From Thalassia testudinum (taxonomy: Eukaryota > Streptophyta > Magnoliopsida > Alismatales > Hydrocharitaceae), in assembly GCA_037157565.1 (NCBI GenBank), contig JAZHRO010000073.1, positions 19,598,501 to 19,662,500 on the forward strand: 64,000 bases of DNA. The letters run 5' to 3'. Below the pieces are notes generated by a model. That model worked only from the letters and a program-made list of their open reading frames with translations. It had not been told where the DNA came from and did not search any database. The position numbers and the translations under genes are program-made. Shown here piece after piece: positions 1-11,812 of the stretch (positions are counted from its first letter, which is position 1; each line of letters starts with the position of its first letter).

Positions 1-179
1 CGCGGTGTATTAAAATTATGTTCGTTGCAGTATATTGCGAAAAGCGATCACCAGTTTATTATAATTTATTACTCAAAATTTAAAGTTTCCCGAGGTCGAA
101 CTCAGGGAGCACACTTTGATTCCAGAAGCTTACAAATTCACAATTATGAAATACAAAAATTTATGAGAGAGGGACAAAA

Positions 180-590
180 GAGGCTTTTCTTGTCTTCTTT
201 CTTTCTTCTCTTTCCCTTCTCTTCTCTTTTCCTTCTCTTCTTTTTCTGCCTTTCCCTTTTTCGGACGTCTGATCCTTTGAATCAGACGCCTTATCGGCCT
301 CGTTGCTACAGTGTCTCCTTATTTCTTCAGTTGTCTTCTCAGCCTTCCCTTCTTTCTCCTTCGGCTGCTGCGGCTCTTCTCCTCTTTCTTTCCTCTGCAG
401 CTTTCTTCCTTCCTGGCTTCAGTTCCTTCCTTCTTCTCAGCTCCTTCTACAGCAGCTCCTCCTTGCTTTCTTCTTCTTTTCTTCCTTGCTGCTGCGTCTC
501 TTCTCCACCTTCTTCTTTCTTCTTCTCTTTGCGGCTGAGTCCTCGCCGCTTCTTTCTCTTCTTCTCCACCTGTTCCCTACACACACAAAC
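180..590 (-). repeat. Purine-rich (GA) tract in sense of solo LTR A
   Basis: On the plus strand this is an almost uninterrupted C/T tract (tcttttctt, ttcttctcc and similar), so it is GA-rich in the sense of the LTR. Similar purine-rich tracts lie at the corresponding place of the LTRs of B (14055-14215), I (19615-19760) and VII (57500-57735). All are downstream of the snRNA-like promoter module and upstream of the U5 box. Long translated frames here (Leu/Ser/Phe-rich) are compositional artefacts. Confidence 0.6.
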
Positions 591-851
591 GCAAAACCTA
601 CCCCTACCCTTCCCCGCATCTCTCTCTCTCCGAATCTCTCTTTGGTATGCTCTCCCAGAACCGGGTAATCAGGTCGGGTCCGGTGCTCGGGTCCAGGCAC
701 ACCGGCGTGGGTGGTGCGCGAGGAGTTAACAGGCAGGATATTCGGGTCGCGGGTCAGGTCCGTGTGGGTAGTGCCGCGGACGAGACCGAGTGAGGGCGAG
801 GGACCTCACCCTTGTGTGACTTGAGGTGAATAGCCTCAATCACTTTTTCTT

Positions 852-892
852 CTTATGTAGGTGTGGCCACGCCTCAGCTTCCGAGGTGGGAC
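852..892 (-). promoter_or_regulatory. snRNA-promoter-like USE/TATA pair in solo LTR A
   Basis: On the minus strand GTCCCACCTCG (892-882) matches the plant snRNA upstream sequence element RTCCCACATCG at 10 of 11 positions. It is followed after 24 nt by CATAAG (857-852). The same arrangement and spacing occurs in three other LTRs in this window. The USE also forms one arm of a perfect inverted repeat (AGGTGGGACT/AGTCCCACCT, 884-905). Function is inferred from the motif and spacing only. Confidence 0.5.
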
Positions 893-2697
893 TAAAGTCC
901 CACCTTTGTCTTCGTGCGCCTGCAGGAGAAAGGCGCGACCAATTGAGGTAGCGGCCGAGGCCTTCGACCCCAATTGAGAGCCTGAGTGTGTGCGTGAAGG
1001 TGTTCCGCACCTGCTGGACCTGGGGACCTAGAGCGCTGCAGCCTGGAGCAGCTTGCGAAGCAGCTTCAACCTGCTCGTCAATGGCGGCGAGCTGCTCTGT
1101 CCGTGAAACACGAGCACGGCCTCGTGGCTCTGTCAGATACCTGTGGCGAAAGTGCAAAGGTGTTCGGCGTGGTGCGGGGGCGTCTGCGTGAGTGTGCCCA
1201 AGGCACACGGTGTACGTATATGTGGGTGTGTTCGGGGGTGTGTTTGGGTGAGTAGAGTGGTGGTGTGAGTGAGGGGAAATGTTGAGTGAAGCGAGGGGAT
1301 GCTTATGGACTTGTCGGCGAAGGGTGGAATGGCCTGTGGAGGTGGAGCGGCCTCGTCGGAGTTGGTGGTCGGAGGTGGAACTGATGGTGGTGGTAGTGGT
1401 AGTTGAGGGACCAAAACTAAAATTTGTTGAGGGGGAAGTAAAGAGGGGAGAAAATGGAAGAACTTTTACCTAGATAAGCAGACGAAGGGGGGTAGGAGGC
1501 GGACGACTCGATTTTGCCGTCACCGGTGACGACGCCCTGTGGGGAAGACGACGACGACGAGGAAGATAGATCGGAGGGTGCCTGCTGGTATGGCGAGGCA
1601 GGACGAACGATGGCGGAGCTAACCTTGCCACTGGTATGGTGGTAGGGCAACGAGAGAGGAAGCGGAGAGTTGTCAGAGCTTGCGGGCGAATGGCTGGAGG
1701 AGACATAGTTTGGGGATTTTCCTTGGCCAAAACAGGCGTAAGACGACCGGCGGCCCCTGCTGTTTCTTAAATAGCAGTTGGCGAGGAGAAGATCTCGAGG
1801 AGAGGGCGTGGGTAGCTTGCCGGAGAATGGTTGGAGAAGAGACCCATTCCTCGTGCATTCGCACGAGAGTCATGGGCAATGGCAGGGCATGGGAGGGGGT
1901 CCATGTGGAAGAGGACGACGTAGGGAACCCCCTTTCATTTCTGAGAGCAGTTCCCGTACCTTGCGTGGTGTCATCGTCCACGCAAAGTCACTGAAGGTAT
2001 GGGCAGCTGCGTAGGGTGGCAAAAGGACCATTCTGTAAAGAACGAAAGGAAAGTTGGGGGGTGAAGTGAAAGGGTTCAAAAAATTAAGGGTCAAAAAGTA
2101 ATTCATGAGGATTAATTTGTAAAGTAGGTCAAGATGGCCTTCCCTTAGGTCCAAATTTTGGTACAAACCTAATTTGGACCTAAGGAAACTGATGGTGAAG
2201 TTTGATTTTAGGTTTGACCACGTTTGACCTGTCAATTTGCACAAAAACCCAAATTAGTTCAAAAATTGGGTATGGTTCTCAATTTAGGTCAAGACAACTT
2301 CCAATGGCCAAATTGAAGGCTTTAAACCCTAGGGGATGTTTTTCCATGAATTTTAGAGGGTTTAATTGACTTTTATCTTGCTTAGAACTTCATGAATTAA
2401 AGTGGGTTTATTTTAGGGTTACAAAATGTCATTTTATTCCTAGAAATTGCTATAACCCTTTTCAGATCAATTCATCCCACTTTCTTTCTTGTTAAGCCCA
2501 TTTGACCTGTGTTTAGACCCTTAGACATCCCGTTTGTGTACTGCATTGGTAAAATTACAGTTTTACCCCTTGTGTGTTGCTTTATATTCAGATTTATAGT
2601 TCTTTTATTTAGTCTTTCCCTTAGGTTTTATAGGAGCTTTTGTATACTTATTTAGGTCAAAATGTGCTAGTTAGGACTCATGATGCGGCTCTCATCA

Positions 2698-4077
2698 GCG
2701 GATCACCTATCCAAACTGGACCCATGCCACATTCCTTATTCCCTGCCTATCCACGAGCAATTTCCGGATGAATCTCTTTTGGCAGATCATTCTGTTGAGT
2801 TTCCCTGGTATGCGGATATCGTGAACTACCTTGTCGTAGGCAAGATTCCCGCGAACCTATCCAAGGACCATATCACTACTGAAGCCAAATATTACCTCTG
2901 GGATAACCCACTACTCTTCTGCATTGGAGCGGACCAGATTATTCGAAGATGCATCCCAGATTCTGAGATCCCCAGTGTGTTATCTTTTTGCCACAACGAT
3001 GCTTGTGGTGGTCATTTCTCGGGACGGAAAGCCGCTGCAAAAATTTTGCAGTCGGGTTTTTTCTGGCCAACCATCTTCAGAGATACACACGAATACGCCC
3101 AACATTGCAAACGATGCCAGTCGGTCGGTTCTATAACCAGGAGAGACATGATGCCACTCCAGCCCATCGTGCTTGTAGAAGTGTTCAACGTCTGGGGCAT
3201 CGATTTTATGGGCCCTTTTCCGAACTCGCATGGCTTCGAGTACATATTACTAGTCGTCGACTGTCTCAAAGTGGATCGAGGCCATCCCGGCGAGACGGGC
3301 TGATCATAAGACAGTCATTTCTTTCGTACGATAGTACATCTTCGCGAGATTTGGAATACCCCGCGCTTTGATTAGCGACAGGGGAAGCCACTTCATCCAC
3401 GCCCATTTCAGGTCATTACTAAAGAAATACAGGGTACATCATTGTATAGCCACCCCATATCACCCGCAGACCAATGGGCAGGCTGAAGTATCTAACCGTC
3501 AGATCAAGCTGATTCTCCAGAAGATGGTTAGACCAGATAGGAAGGACTGGTCCGATAAATTAGTTGATGCACTTTGGGCATATTGGACCGCATGCAAGGC
3601 CCCACACGGAATGTCACCATATCGTATGGTATATGGCAAGGCCTGTCACCTTCCTGTAGAGTTGGAACACCGCACCTTTTGGGCGGTACGAAATGCAAAC
3701 TTGACCTTGATGCAAGAGGTCAAGAACGGAAACTCCAGCTTATCGAATTAGAAGAGATCCGACGGGAGGCCTGTGAGAACGCATTGATATACAAGGACAA
3801 GACCAAGGCCTTTCATGACCGCCACATCCGGAGGAAAGCATTCACGCCTAACCAGCAAGTCTGGTTGTTTGATTCACGATTAAAACTGTTCGCAGGGAAG
3901 CTCAAGTCCAAGTGGACTGGCCCGTATGTTGTGATTCAGCCATATCCTAATAGGGCAATCCAGATCAAGGATCCAAAATCTGGGCATGTATCAACGGTAA
4001 ATATCCAGTGCCTCAAGCCATTTTTGGCCCAGGAACCTCCACCTGACGAGATTATTCATCTTATTGAGGACGTGTGA
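2698..4077 (+). pseudogene. Element II: 3' part of Athila-type pol (RNase H end and integrase), frameshifted
   Basis: The fragment begins at ADHLSKL, the last RNase H motif, directly after the solo LTR insertion. It runs to LIEDV-stop. First frame (to about 3300): linker [10 protein letters not shown], zinc-binding HHCC region ([15 protein letters not shown] ... CKRCQS) and first catalytic aspartate in [10 protein letters not shown] 2-nt deletion near 3266 and an in-frame TAG near 3328 break the core. The second aspartate (ISDRGSHF) and glutamate (TNGQAEVSN) lie in the frame starting near 3368. Another shift near 3690-3740 moves to the frame carrying the C-terminal RLKLFAGKLKSKWTGPY domain. 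It cannot make integrase. The upstream gag, protease and RT lie outside the window. Confidence 0.9.
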
Positions 4078-4319
4078 TTGAATTCTCACTTAGTTGAAGG
4101 CGTTAAATTCAGCACATATAGATAGCATCTATCCCACATTCCACCATCATCTATACATAACCATTTTTATATATATAGCATATTTTTTTTAGCATATTTT
4201 CTTTCTGTATATTGCATGCTAACAGGTTGGTCGGTGCCGAATGTATAATTTTAGGAGCAATTACAGGCGATTTCTACCCATTCTCTCCCTGCAGTATTTA
4301 TTTTCTTTTATATTCATGC

Positions 4320-4353
4320 ATGAGGACATGCAAGAACTTAGGCATGGGGGGTA
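4320..4353 (+). promoter_or_regulatory. Element II: auxiliary PPT-like tract
   Basis: ATGAGGACAT is followed by AACTTAGGCATGGGGGGTA, a close copy of the LTR-adjacent PPT (TTTAGGCATGGGGGTA). It starts 243 bp after the pol stop. Element I has the same pair 282 bp after its pol stop, and element V a decayed version (45096-45061, minus strand). Confidence 0.55.
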
Positions 4354-4446
4354 GATACAACAAAACTGAAAATTTTTATGCTAACACTTAGGAAAACCTC
4401 GGAGCTGCATGTAAAGCGTACTTTAGGACCCTAAATAAAAGAACAA

Positions 4447-4508
4447 CCGACTCTACCTCCAATGCTCGCATTGGAGATAGAAATCGTCCGCAACAGTCAT
4501 TTCCGACT
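4447..4508 (+). other. Element II: conserved 3' region hairpin module
   Basis: Order of parts: CCGACT (4447-4452), a perfect 9-bp hairpin CTCCAATGC-TC-GCATTGGAG (4457-4476), 4 nt, AAATCGTCCGCA (4481-4492), then TTCCGACT (4501-4508). Element I carries the same order at 27648-27719, with a different hairpin sequence but the same 4-nt gap and identical AAATCGTCCGCA. Confidence 0.6.
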
Positions 4509-6071
4509 CACCCGCTCACCTCTTATTCTAAATTTAGGGTCAAGCTGATTGTAACCCGAGAGGAAAATTTCATGAAGTACGAATGTAAGAGGTTAATTGT
4601 TCATAATATATATACATATTGCATTCATGAATAAGATTATTTTATGAAGAGAATGCATTAGGGATTTTATCCTCTAGTTGATTCCTGTAATCTGGAATCC
4701 AGTACAACTTTTTACACACATGTAGAATTTGCAATGGATTCATGGTGAAGGTTGATAAACGTCTTTAGTCTGTCGAGAAGAAGTAGTGCTTCTTTTCCTG
4801 AACCCCTGGACAGTGTTTTGGGAGTTGGCAGATCTTCCTCCAAAAATCTACCAAATAGTGTGAGATGAGAGTAGAGTGTACTGGTGCTTTAAGATTAGTA
4901 CAAGGAATCCGAAATCTTAGATAATTAAGTGATGATACTATGAGATTAGACATAGTTTTTGCACTCGTTTCCTGCGTATACAGTTTGTGCGAAATATTGA
5001 GAGCTACCAAATAAGGCAAATACGCGGAAAGCGAGTTCTCATAAAACTAGGGCTAAGGTGGATGGTTACGACTATTCTTTACGGAATCCTCAACTGAAGG
5101 AGGGTATTGATGTCAAAGTCAGAAACACACCGTTCTATCCATCTCGCCCGGTGACGTGAGTAGGCACTTCCACCGAAGAAGCCACCCAATGTCTCTTGAG
5201 TACCACTAATCCCTTATAATGCCTTCTCAATAAAGTTCATGGATGTGTGCTAGTTGTGTTATGTTGAAAAAAAGAAAGAATGATGAAAAGAAATAAAAAT
5301 GGAAAAAAAATTAGAAAAAGAAGAAAAAGCAAAGAAAATAGAGTGAATATTTAGTTTATTTGCACTGAGGCAATACTACCAAATAAATTTGAGATCCACC
5401 AAATACGACCTTAACCTATTTTTCTATGTTTCTGACGACCCGAATACTGGCTGAGGAATTTCGACTTAGTATTAGGGTTATGGAAACTTAATTAAAGTGT
5501 TAATGCCAAGTGAGACCACCAAATACAGATCATATATGTGAATTTGGTGAGGTTGTGAGCTCTAAGAAAAAAAAAGAAAAGAAAAGAAACAAAAAAAGAG
5601 AAAGAGAGAATAAATACAAAGGAATCAAAAGAGAGTATAGTTTTTCTCGTTTTTCTCTGAGTTGAGTTACCTAGTAGTTTGGGAATCTAGATTCTGCAGT
5701 ACTAATCTCTATGTAGCACTAAGTGAGAGTGAGCCACCAAATATATAATCTTTTCCCTCAGAGACCTCTACCCAAGCCTAAAGCTGGGGTGTAATTCATA
5801 GAATATCTCGAATGCCCCGAGGGAGGAAGTCTGCCTATCCTGCTAGAATTTTTACTAGGGGTCAAGTATAGGCTTTAGAGGTGTATCAATTTTTCACTCG
5901 AATCCGTTACAAAAGCTATATAGCTGCACTTTCACGATTGTCTGGATTTCTAAAGCACAGGATGAAAACAAAAAGGAGAAAAATCTTTAAGCATGCACTT
6001 GATAAAATAATCAGTCCCTTAGGGACCCTTATGTGAATAATTTAGTCTTGCATTTGCTAGGGACTAGCAAG

Positions 6072-6088
6072 ATTTAGGCATGGGGGTA
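6072..6088 (+). promoter_or_regulatory. Element II: polypurine tract beside the 3' LTR
   Basis: TTTAGGCATGGGGGTA ends directly at the TG of the 3' LTR. By family analogy it primes plus-strand DNA synthesis. Confidence 0.75.
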
Positions 6089-8425
6089 TGATTGCATAGC
6101 AATCATGGGTCTTAATTGATCTAGATTAGGCTAGGACTTAGCATAAGTTAGGGAAATTCATTCATGCATATGCATTATTTTCATCTTTATTGCTTTACTT
6201 TAGCTTTGTATAAAATAATGTTATAATGTGCTGATTAAGTGCATTATGTCGATTGCAGGCAATAAGCTGATCTGGAGAAGGATCTGAAGCTGGATCAGGA
6301 ATAACGGGTGTTGCAGTAGAACTTGAGTAGAAGACTTAGATTAGATGTAGGAATAATGATGTAAGGGAGTTAAGGTTTGCTATTTTATTAAGTAGAAATA
6401 AAGTAGTAAAATATGAAGAGCTTAGGTCCATCCTAGCCCTAGGATAGCCTAGAGACTTTCCCCAAGCCTTAGCCATCCTTAGATTCGGCGACATCACCCT
6501 AGGAAACCTCGAAACCCTAGCTCTAACCCTTATCTAGATGTCCAGATAAGTTATAGGACGTCCCAGACCCTTAGCCATCTCCCGCACACCTCAAACCCAC
6601 TTCTGCAGTGTTATTGGACGTCCAGACACTCTGTCAGACGTCCAATTTCTGCAGAATACCCAAAACAGAACCTAGAATTCCCCCTGACTCAGATTGGATG
6701 TTCAGAACTGAAGTCTGGACTTCTGATTTTTGAATATAAGTCGTCTGATTTTGTTTTTGGACATCTGGGACTGGTCTCCAGTCCCTGTTTTGAGATTCAA
6801 GCCTTGATCTTGGATTTCTAGCTCCCTAGGCCTAATCCCAACCCCATAGGAACCTAAATTAAGGTGTCCTAACCCTAGTACATCACCTCTAGACCTACCT
6901 AAGGACCTAATTAGGTCCTCACCAAACCCAATTGACTTAGATCAAAGTCAATTACCATCACTTAAGCCAATTGGACTCATTGAGTCCAATTGAGCTCAAA
7001 TCTCAACTCACACAAGTTCAATTAAACTTAGTGAGAGTCCAATTGACCTAAACCCAATCTAATTGAATTATTTCACTCTCAATTAGGTTTACATTCATTC
7101 AATTAAACTTAGGTTAAGTTTAATTGCAATTTCCCCTTAGCAATTAGGGTATGCAACCTTAATTCAAGGTATACACCTACCCAAACCCCTTAGGACCTAA
7201 CCTAGACCTCTTAGACACCTAGGGCACGACCACACACACACACACACACACACCCATTCACGCACCCACACTTCTCTAGAGTTCTCTAGAATCCTCTTGA
7301 AGTGGCGCCAACTCTTGGTTGCCAAATTTAGCAACCAAGAGTCATTCAATTCTTAGATCCACAAATTGTGGATCTAAGAACCACTTCTATCCTCTCTTGG
7401 CTGGCCACTCTTGGGCTCTCTCTAGAGAGTTCCACACTTCTCTAGAGAGAATCCCTTAGGTCTATGAAAAGGCCTAAGGGGTGGCCATTTTCACCCATCC
7501 ACTTTTTAGCCATACTTGCTTGGCTCCATCCACCTCGACTTAGGCTAGCCACCACCCTCTGCACTCCATCTCCACGAGCTGAGCACCACTATGAAGGACA
7601 CCATGCTAGGATGTTGGATCACTCCTCCAAACTCTCTCCAAGGGCCGGCCTAAGCTCCATTGGCCGCCCCTCATTCTCTTCTCAATCATTCCAAGGCCAT
7701 CGGAGCTCACCTCCGAATGCCCTCACTTCTGATAAATTAGTAGCTATGTCTTTACATTTATTGCTTTTATTTACTGCTTAATAGTGTAGTCCTTATTCTC
7801 CTCCAATGATGCATGCAAAATCCCCTCGTAGATTCTTGCATGCGATTGTTTTCTGGTAGCTATATTTATATTTTAAGCATTTCTATACAAGCTTTCCTCT
7901 ACAGTTCTTGTTGCAAATACTTCTCCAAAAGAATGAATGAAAGATACATTTTTATATATATCTCTATGTTTTGAAATCACCATGAGCTTATTGATTGCCA
8001 TCCTTTTTGCGTGATTCAAGTTGCCTGTTTTCACTCATTTATCTATTTCACAGCAAGCATGTCCTTTCCAGAAAATATAGAAAATCTAACTATAGATGCA
8101 TTTTCCGTAAGCAGTCACCACCTCACTAGAATCGTGCACACAGAAACTCATACTTTCTCCTTTGTGATCCATTTAACACATGCGCACGTAATCAGGGTTC
8201 ATAATAGAAGTGTTGAAATCTTAATTAGAAGACTAGAAACCGACGTGCGATTTTAAACAAAGTAGAGTGGTAAAAGATCGAATTCAAAAGTAAAACAAAC
8301 GCCTCCCAGAGACGAACGACCAGGACTCAAGTCTCGTTATCTTTAGAAAATAATTTTTGTTTGATCATATTACGCACTATACTACGACGTTTTCCTATCG
8401 AAACGCACTCTACGAGATACCAACA
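6089..8425 (+). mobile_element. Element II: 3' LTR (2,337 bp)
   Basis: Starts TGATTGCATAGCAATCATG (palindromic) directly after the PPT and ends ...GATACCAACA. Near the end are the shared U5 boxes: GCCTCCCAGAGACGAACGACC at about 8302-8322 and CTATACTACGACG at about 8376-8388. The start closely resembles old LTR VI (TGATTGCG..CAATCATGGG), so these two belong to related families. The 5-bp flank after the LTR is GGGTG; the matching left copy is outside the window. Apparent open frames (for example 7464-7781) are not supported as genes. Confidence 0.8.
7231..7253. repeat. (CA)n microsatellite in LTR II
   Basis: About eleven CA units, directly readable. Confidence 0.95.
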
Positions 8426-9126
8426 GGGTGCTCGTCGACAAGCTTGAAGGGGTCGTCACCAACCTATTGTGGCTGAAGGAGGAGGTGCATGTGTTCAAGA
8501 CGTGCCATTCTTTTGCTTTGGAGGAGTATGAGAGATCCCTTAAGGATGAGCTCCTTTGCCTGAGCAACGTCGTGGACGACCTCGCCCAAGGCCACGGAGG
8601 TGCAGGACAAGGCGGAGGCGGAGGCTCGAGACATGAGGAGGGAACTCATCTCGGCCCGCCAACTTGCTGAGGGGACCAAAAATATCTAGGAGCTAGAAAG
8701 GCTCCTGTACTTGAGAAGGATCCTAACGTCATGCTGGAGTTCTTCGCCCTTGATCCTTTCATGCAGGCTAGTTGAGACCTCGTCTCTATTGAGGCTAGCA
8801 AATATGCCTTGGTGGCGAGACAATCCCTTCTAGAGGGTAGACATACCTCGGCACAGGAGCTTTGTGGCTGGCTAATCGACCAATTACATGACGAGTATGT
8901 TTGTCAGAAGGAGGAGGGCCTGATAGAAGGCAAGGCTTCCGTCTCCCCTCCCAGGGACCAGGTTGGCAGTTCGACTCCTGAAAAGGGGTTGGACAAGCCT
9001 AGCCCCGCTAGAGGCCCACGTGCTACTAGGGATGGCGACCAGCCTTTTGGCCACCATAGCGCTGCCTACGAGGTTGCCTCAACTTCGCCAACTCCTAGGG
9101 TCAACCTTCCAGAAGATATGCCATGA
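8426..9126 (+). pseudogene. Unrecognised coiled-coil protein fragment, frameshifted
   Basis: Codon-like sequence with plant coding composition. The first frame reads LVDKLEGVVTNLLWLKEEV ... LKDELLCLSNVVDDLAQ. A frame change near 8590 continues into a charged helical stretch (ATEVQDKAEAEARDMRREL), followed by an in-frame TAG near 8687. Later residues (LVARQSLLEGRHTSAQELCG) end at a stop near 9125. The helix content suggests the C-terminal part of a coiled-coil protein, possibly one encoded by another transposon class. I cannot name the family. An A-rich stretch with AATTAATGAAAAATGAAA (about 9243-9260) after it looks like a 3' untranslated end. Confidence 0.4.
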
Positions 9127-9339
9127 TTCTCCACCTAGAGAGTGCAGTTGTTTTCCCCCTTTTCAAAATTTCACTTTTTTTATGGGTTGTTTAATGGGAA
9201 CGACCCTTGTAAACAGTGGACCTGGTGTAATTTCTATCAAAAATTAATGAAAAATGAAAGAAACTTTCTGTGCATTGATGTTTATTTGCAATGCATCCTT
9301 AAGTTACTGGCGTACCATGTGCGAGGGACTGGGTTGCCA

Positions 9340-9960
9340 CTAAATGTTTGCAACTTGTAATAATCAGCGTTGCTATGTTTACATATTTTCTAAGGCCCTT
9401 CCTAGTTGGCATCCAACTTGCCGCCTTGCTTTATCGGCTGAGATGCCCCGTTGCGACACAACACCAAGTCCCCTTCAGCAAATTTTCTACCCGCCTATCA
9501 CAGGAGGTTGCTGTCTTTTCCTTATACATCACTGCTACCTTTGACGCTTCCTTTCTGACCTCGCCCACCAAGTCTAACACTAGGAAAACTTGGTCGTCAT
9601 TAGTAAGTAGGTCATACAACTGGGAACGATATGTGGGGAGGAGTGTCTCAACTAGTAGTTAGGCCTCCATATCGAATACCAAGCTGAAAAGCGTGTGGCT
9701 GGTTGTAGTCTTTTGACTTATGCGATATCCCCAAAGGATGTCCGGCAATTCGTCCACCCAACTTCCTTTTGCCAAATCCAGCCACCTTTTAAGTGCAAAG
9801 ATGATTGTCCATTTGGATACATTTGCTTGTCCGTTTGCTTAGGGGTGGGTAATGGATGTAAAACACAAACGAATGCCCTAGCTTGCACAAAAGTCCTCAA
9901 ATTTTTTGGAGGCAAAGTGTGTATCATTATCAGTGATACAACATGTTGCGCGATGTCGAT
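9340..9960 (-). pseudogene. Decayed integrase fragment of another Ty3/gypsy lineage
   Basis: Reading leftward from about 9950 gives the integrase motif SDNDTHFASKKFEDFC, then, after frame changes, remnants equivalent to FTSxxHPQxNGQ and WLDLAKGxWVDELPxILWGY (seen as IWQKEVGWTNCRTSFGDIA). Several frames and stops are needed, so it is a remnant. The DNG/ASKKFEDFC wording differs from the Athila integrases elsewhere in the window, so it is a separate lineage. LTR ends were not found. Confidence 0.65.
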
Positions 9961-10904
9961 CAAGACGATTGCACGGTGTCGACATCCCCTCCTCTTCCAT
10001 CCCTGCTCCTCTCAGCTTCTCCCCCTCCTCTCATGATCAAGTCCTCTCATTGATCTCTTTGCATTTCTTTTATTATACATCCTATTTATGTAGCAATAAT
10101 TGGGGTTATCCTCTTCGATCTATTTTGCAATGGGAGATATCATGTTTTTGTATTTTTTGAAAAATATTGTACAGTAAACTAGGAAACCAATGTTGAGAAA
10201 GAAGGTATTATTTATCATAGATGTTATGATGGTGTAGAAAAGAGCAAGTGTCTTCAATCTATATCTATCGTAATCCTCTTCAATTTTTTGGATAGTTTGA
10301 AAGGATGAAGGGCCAATTGTGTTGTAGTATGGTTGTGTGAAAGGTCTCTAACTAAACCTATGGCTCTAGACCTTTTCAAATTTATTAATGATAAATTAAG
10401 TGCCTTCAAAATGAAAATCATGATAGTTCTATTATGTATAAGTTTAATAAAGTCATCCAGGATATATGTAATTAAATCTATGGAGCTCTACTCACAAGGA
10501 GTTATTAATGGTTGCTCATGCAAGTAATTTTCCAAAGTTGTAAAGGCAAAGAAAAAACTACAATGATGGAATAGGCATAGTTGCTTGCACTAACATAACA
10601 AATGAATGGTTACTTGCCGTCAACTAATATAGCCAATCATTTCACCATATGAAAACACACATGAATAAGAAATATCGTTCAGTGCAAATGAAGTAAAAAA
10701 CCAATAATGATGGAGGACCTTATATTTTAAACAAATAACCATATATACAAAAATAATACAAAAATACAGATTAACCAAACTACCAGTTCATTATGAGGTA
10801 TTTACATACCCAAGCACTCAATCATTTAGCCAAGTATGCCACATTGGGAACTAATTTTAGCAGGGTAGGGGGTTAATTTCATTGGGGATTAATTAGTTCA
10901 ATGG
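9961..10904. other. Unassigned AT-rich sequence
   Basis: No gene, RNA or repeat boundary could be supported. Short frames (for example 10333-10527, 64 aa) lack recognisable motifs. The right edge is the target duplication GTGTG (10905-10909) of solo LTR VI. The sequence continues at 54664 once later insertions are removed. Confidence 0.5.
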
Positions 10905-10909
10905 GTGTG

Positions 10910-11434
10910 TGGTGGTTTTCAAAATCTCGAAATTGATTTGAAATGCATCATAGTATAGTCGTGATTCTGATTCAACACAAATATTTTTTTTAATAACAAG
11001 ATGTGAATCCTGGTCAATCTCAGGGAGTCGTGTTTTGCGATTCGATTCTGATTTTTCTACTTGCCATTATTATTTCCTAATGAAGAGAGATAGAATTAGA
11101 AAAAAGCTCCATAGATAACTGGCTGTTTCTAGATACATACTTCACTAATATTAAGAATGCAGTAAAAGAACAAGAAATAGAGAGAGATAAGAGTAGAGAT
11201 GAGGGTGTTGATGGTGCTCTGGTAATGAGTGCTTTGGTGGCCTTGGATTACTTCAGGAAGGGTAGCAGAACTGACCCCTTTGGTAGTAAGGGGGCAGTGA
11301 GGAGCTTGGATGGAGAAGAGCTCTTTGGAGTAAAATGGAGAGGGAGATGCTCAGTGGTGGAATGCCATCAAAATGAGGGGTCTTGGGTCCTTTTTATAGC
11401 CAAAGTAAGGGGCAAAATGGGTCTTTTGGGGCTC
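10910..11434 (-). mobile_element. Solo LTR VI, U5/promoter piece (piece 3 of 3)
   Basis: On the minus strand this is the 3' part of an LTR ending ...GAAAACCACCA at 10910, next to TSD GTGTG (10905-10909). It holds a TATA-like CTATAAAAAGG near 11388-11398, the U5 box GACTCCCTGAGATTGACCAGG (about 11012-11032) and ACTATACTATG near 10950. It is interrupted at 11434 by element III. The matching TSD GTGTG lies 43.7 kb away at 54659-54663. Confidence 0.7.
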
Positions 11435-11812
11435 TGATAAACGTCAATTTATCATCATCCCTAATATCCATTCACATCTAGTTCCTAAGGTTTTGTTAAT
11501 TGCATTACATTATCTTACTTCATTTAGCATGCATTTGCATTTAGGTTTTAGAGCATGCATTAGCATTTATTTTACATTATCTTATGTAGTTACCATTTGA
11601 TTGTTAGGGATGAATGCTTTGGAAATCATAAATGCCCTAGCAGTATGGAAGGCACAAGGAACAAGTGTGAAGACAGCTCGAGAAGCTCCTTCCAGCTCCT
11701 CCTCTACTTAGCTAAGCTAGCTCATCCACTACTCCAGCTCCTACCCTACTCCCTCTCCACCTTAATGGTCATCCACCTACATTAAAACCACTAACCATTG
11801 GCACCTAAAATG

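Larger units (their letters stand above)
6..2697 (-). mobile_element. Solo LTR A, Athila-like (2,692 bp)
   Basis: Read on the minus strand, this segment starts TGATGAGAGCCGCATCATGA at 2697 and ends ...TTAATACA at 6, so it has TG...CA ends. It is not followed by a PBS or coding region. It interrupts the pol of element II exactly between 'gtc gcg g' and 'gcg gat cac cta tcc' (the ADHLS motif). The flanks share GCGG (2-5 and 2698-2701), a 4-bp duplication. Its length and several blocks match solo LTR B (2,696 bp): the 'tccaaattttggtacaaacctaatttgga' type inverted motif near 2150, the CTCCCTGAGTTCGACC U5 box near 90-108 and the TACTGCAACG box near 24-40. A TATA-like CTATTTAAG lies at about 1768-1776 on the minus strand. 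Open frames inside are low-complexity shadows. Confidence 0.8.
4078..6088 (+). other. Element II: 3' untranslated region between pol and 3' LTR
   Basis: About 2 kb with no credible coding frame and no env-like gene. It holds, in order: an auxiliary polypurine-like tract (GGCATGGGGGGTA, 4341-4353) preceded by ATGAGGACAT (4320); a hairpin/AAATCGTCCGCA module (4447-4508); six copies of CYACCAAATA (4848, 5004, 5376, 5396, 5516, 5734) interspersed with A/G-rich stretches near 5270-5340 and 5568-5620; and the LTR-adjacent PPT. The same kinds of signal occur in the 3' region of element I. Confidence 0.75.

Noticed and set aside
25..729. Long plus-strand frame rich in Leu, Ser and Phe at the left edge
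   Set aside because: It starts at TTG, lies in the pyrimidine-rich tract of solo LTR A on the antisense strand and has no domain; compositional artefact.
10333..10527. 64-aa frame as a small gene
   Set aside because: No recognisable motif, AT-rich context, no promoter or conservation evidence available.
11225..11437. 70-aa frame crossing the left edge of element III
   Set aside because: It lies on the antisense strand of old LTR VI and runs into the TG of element III.
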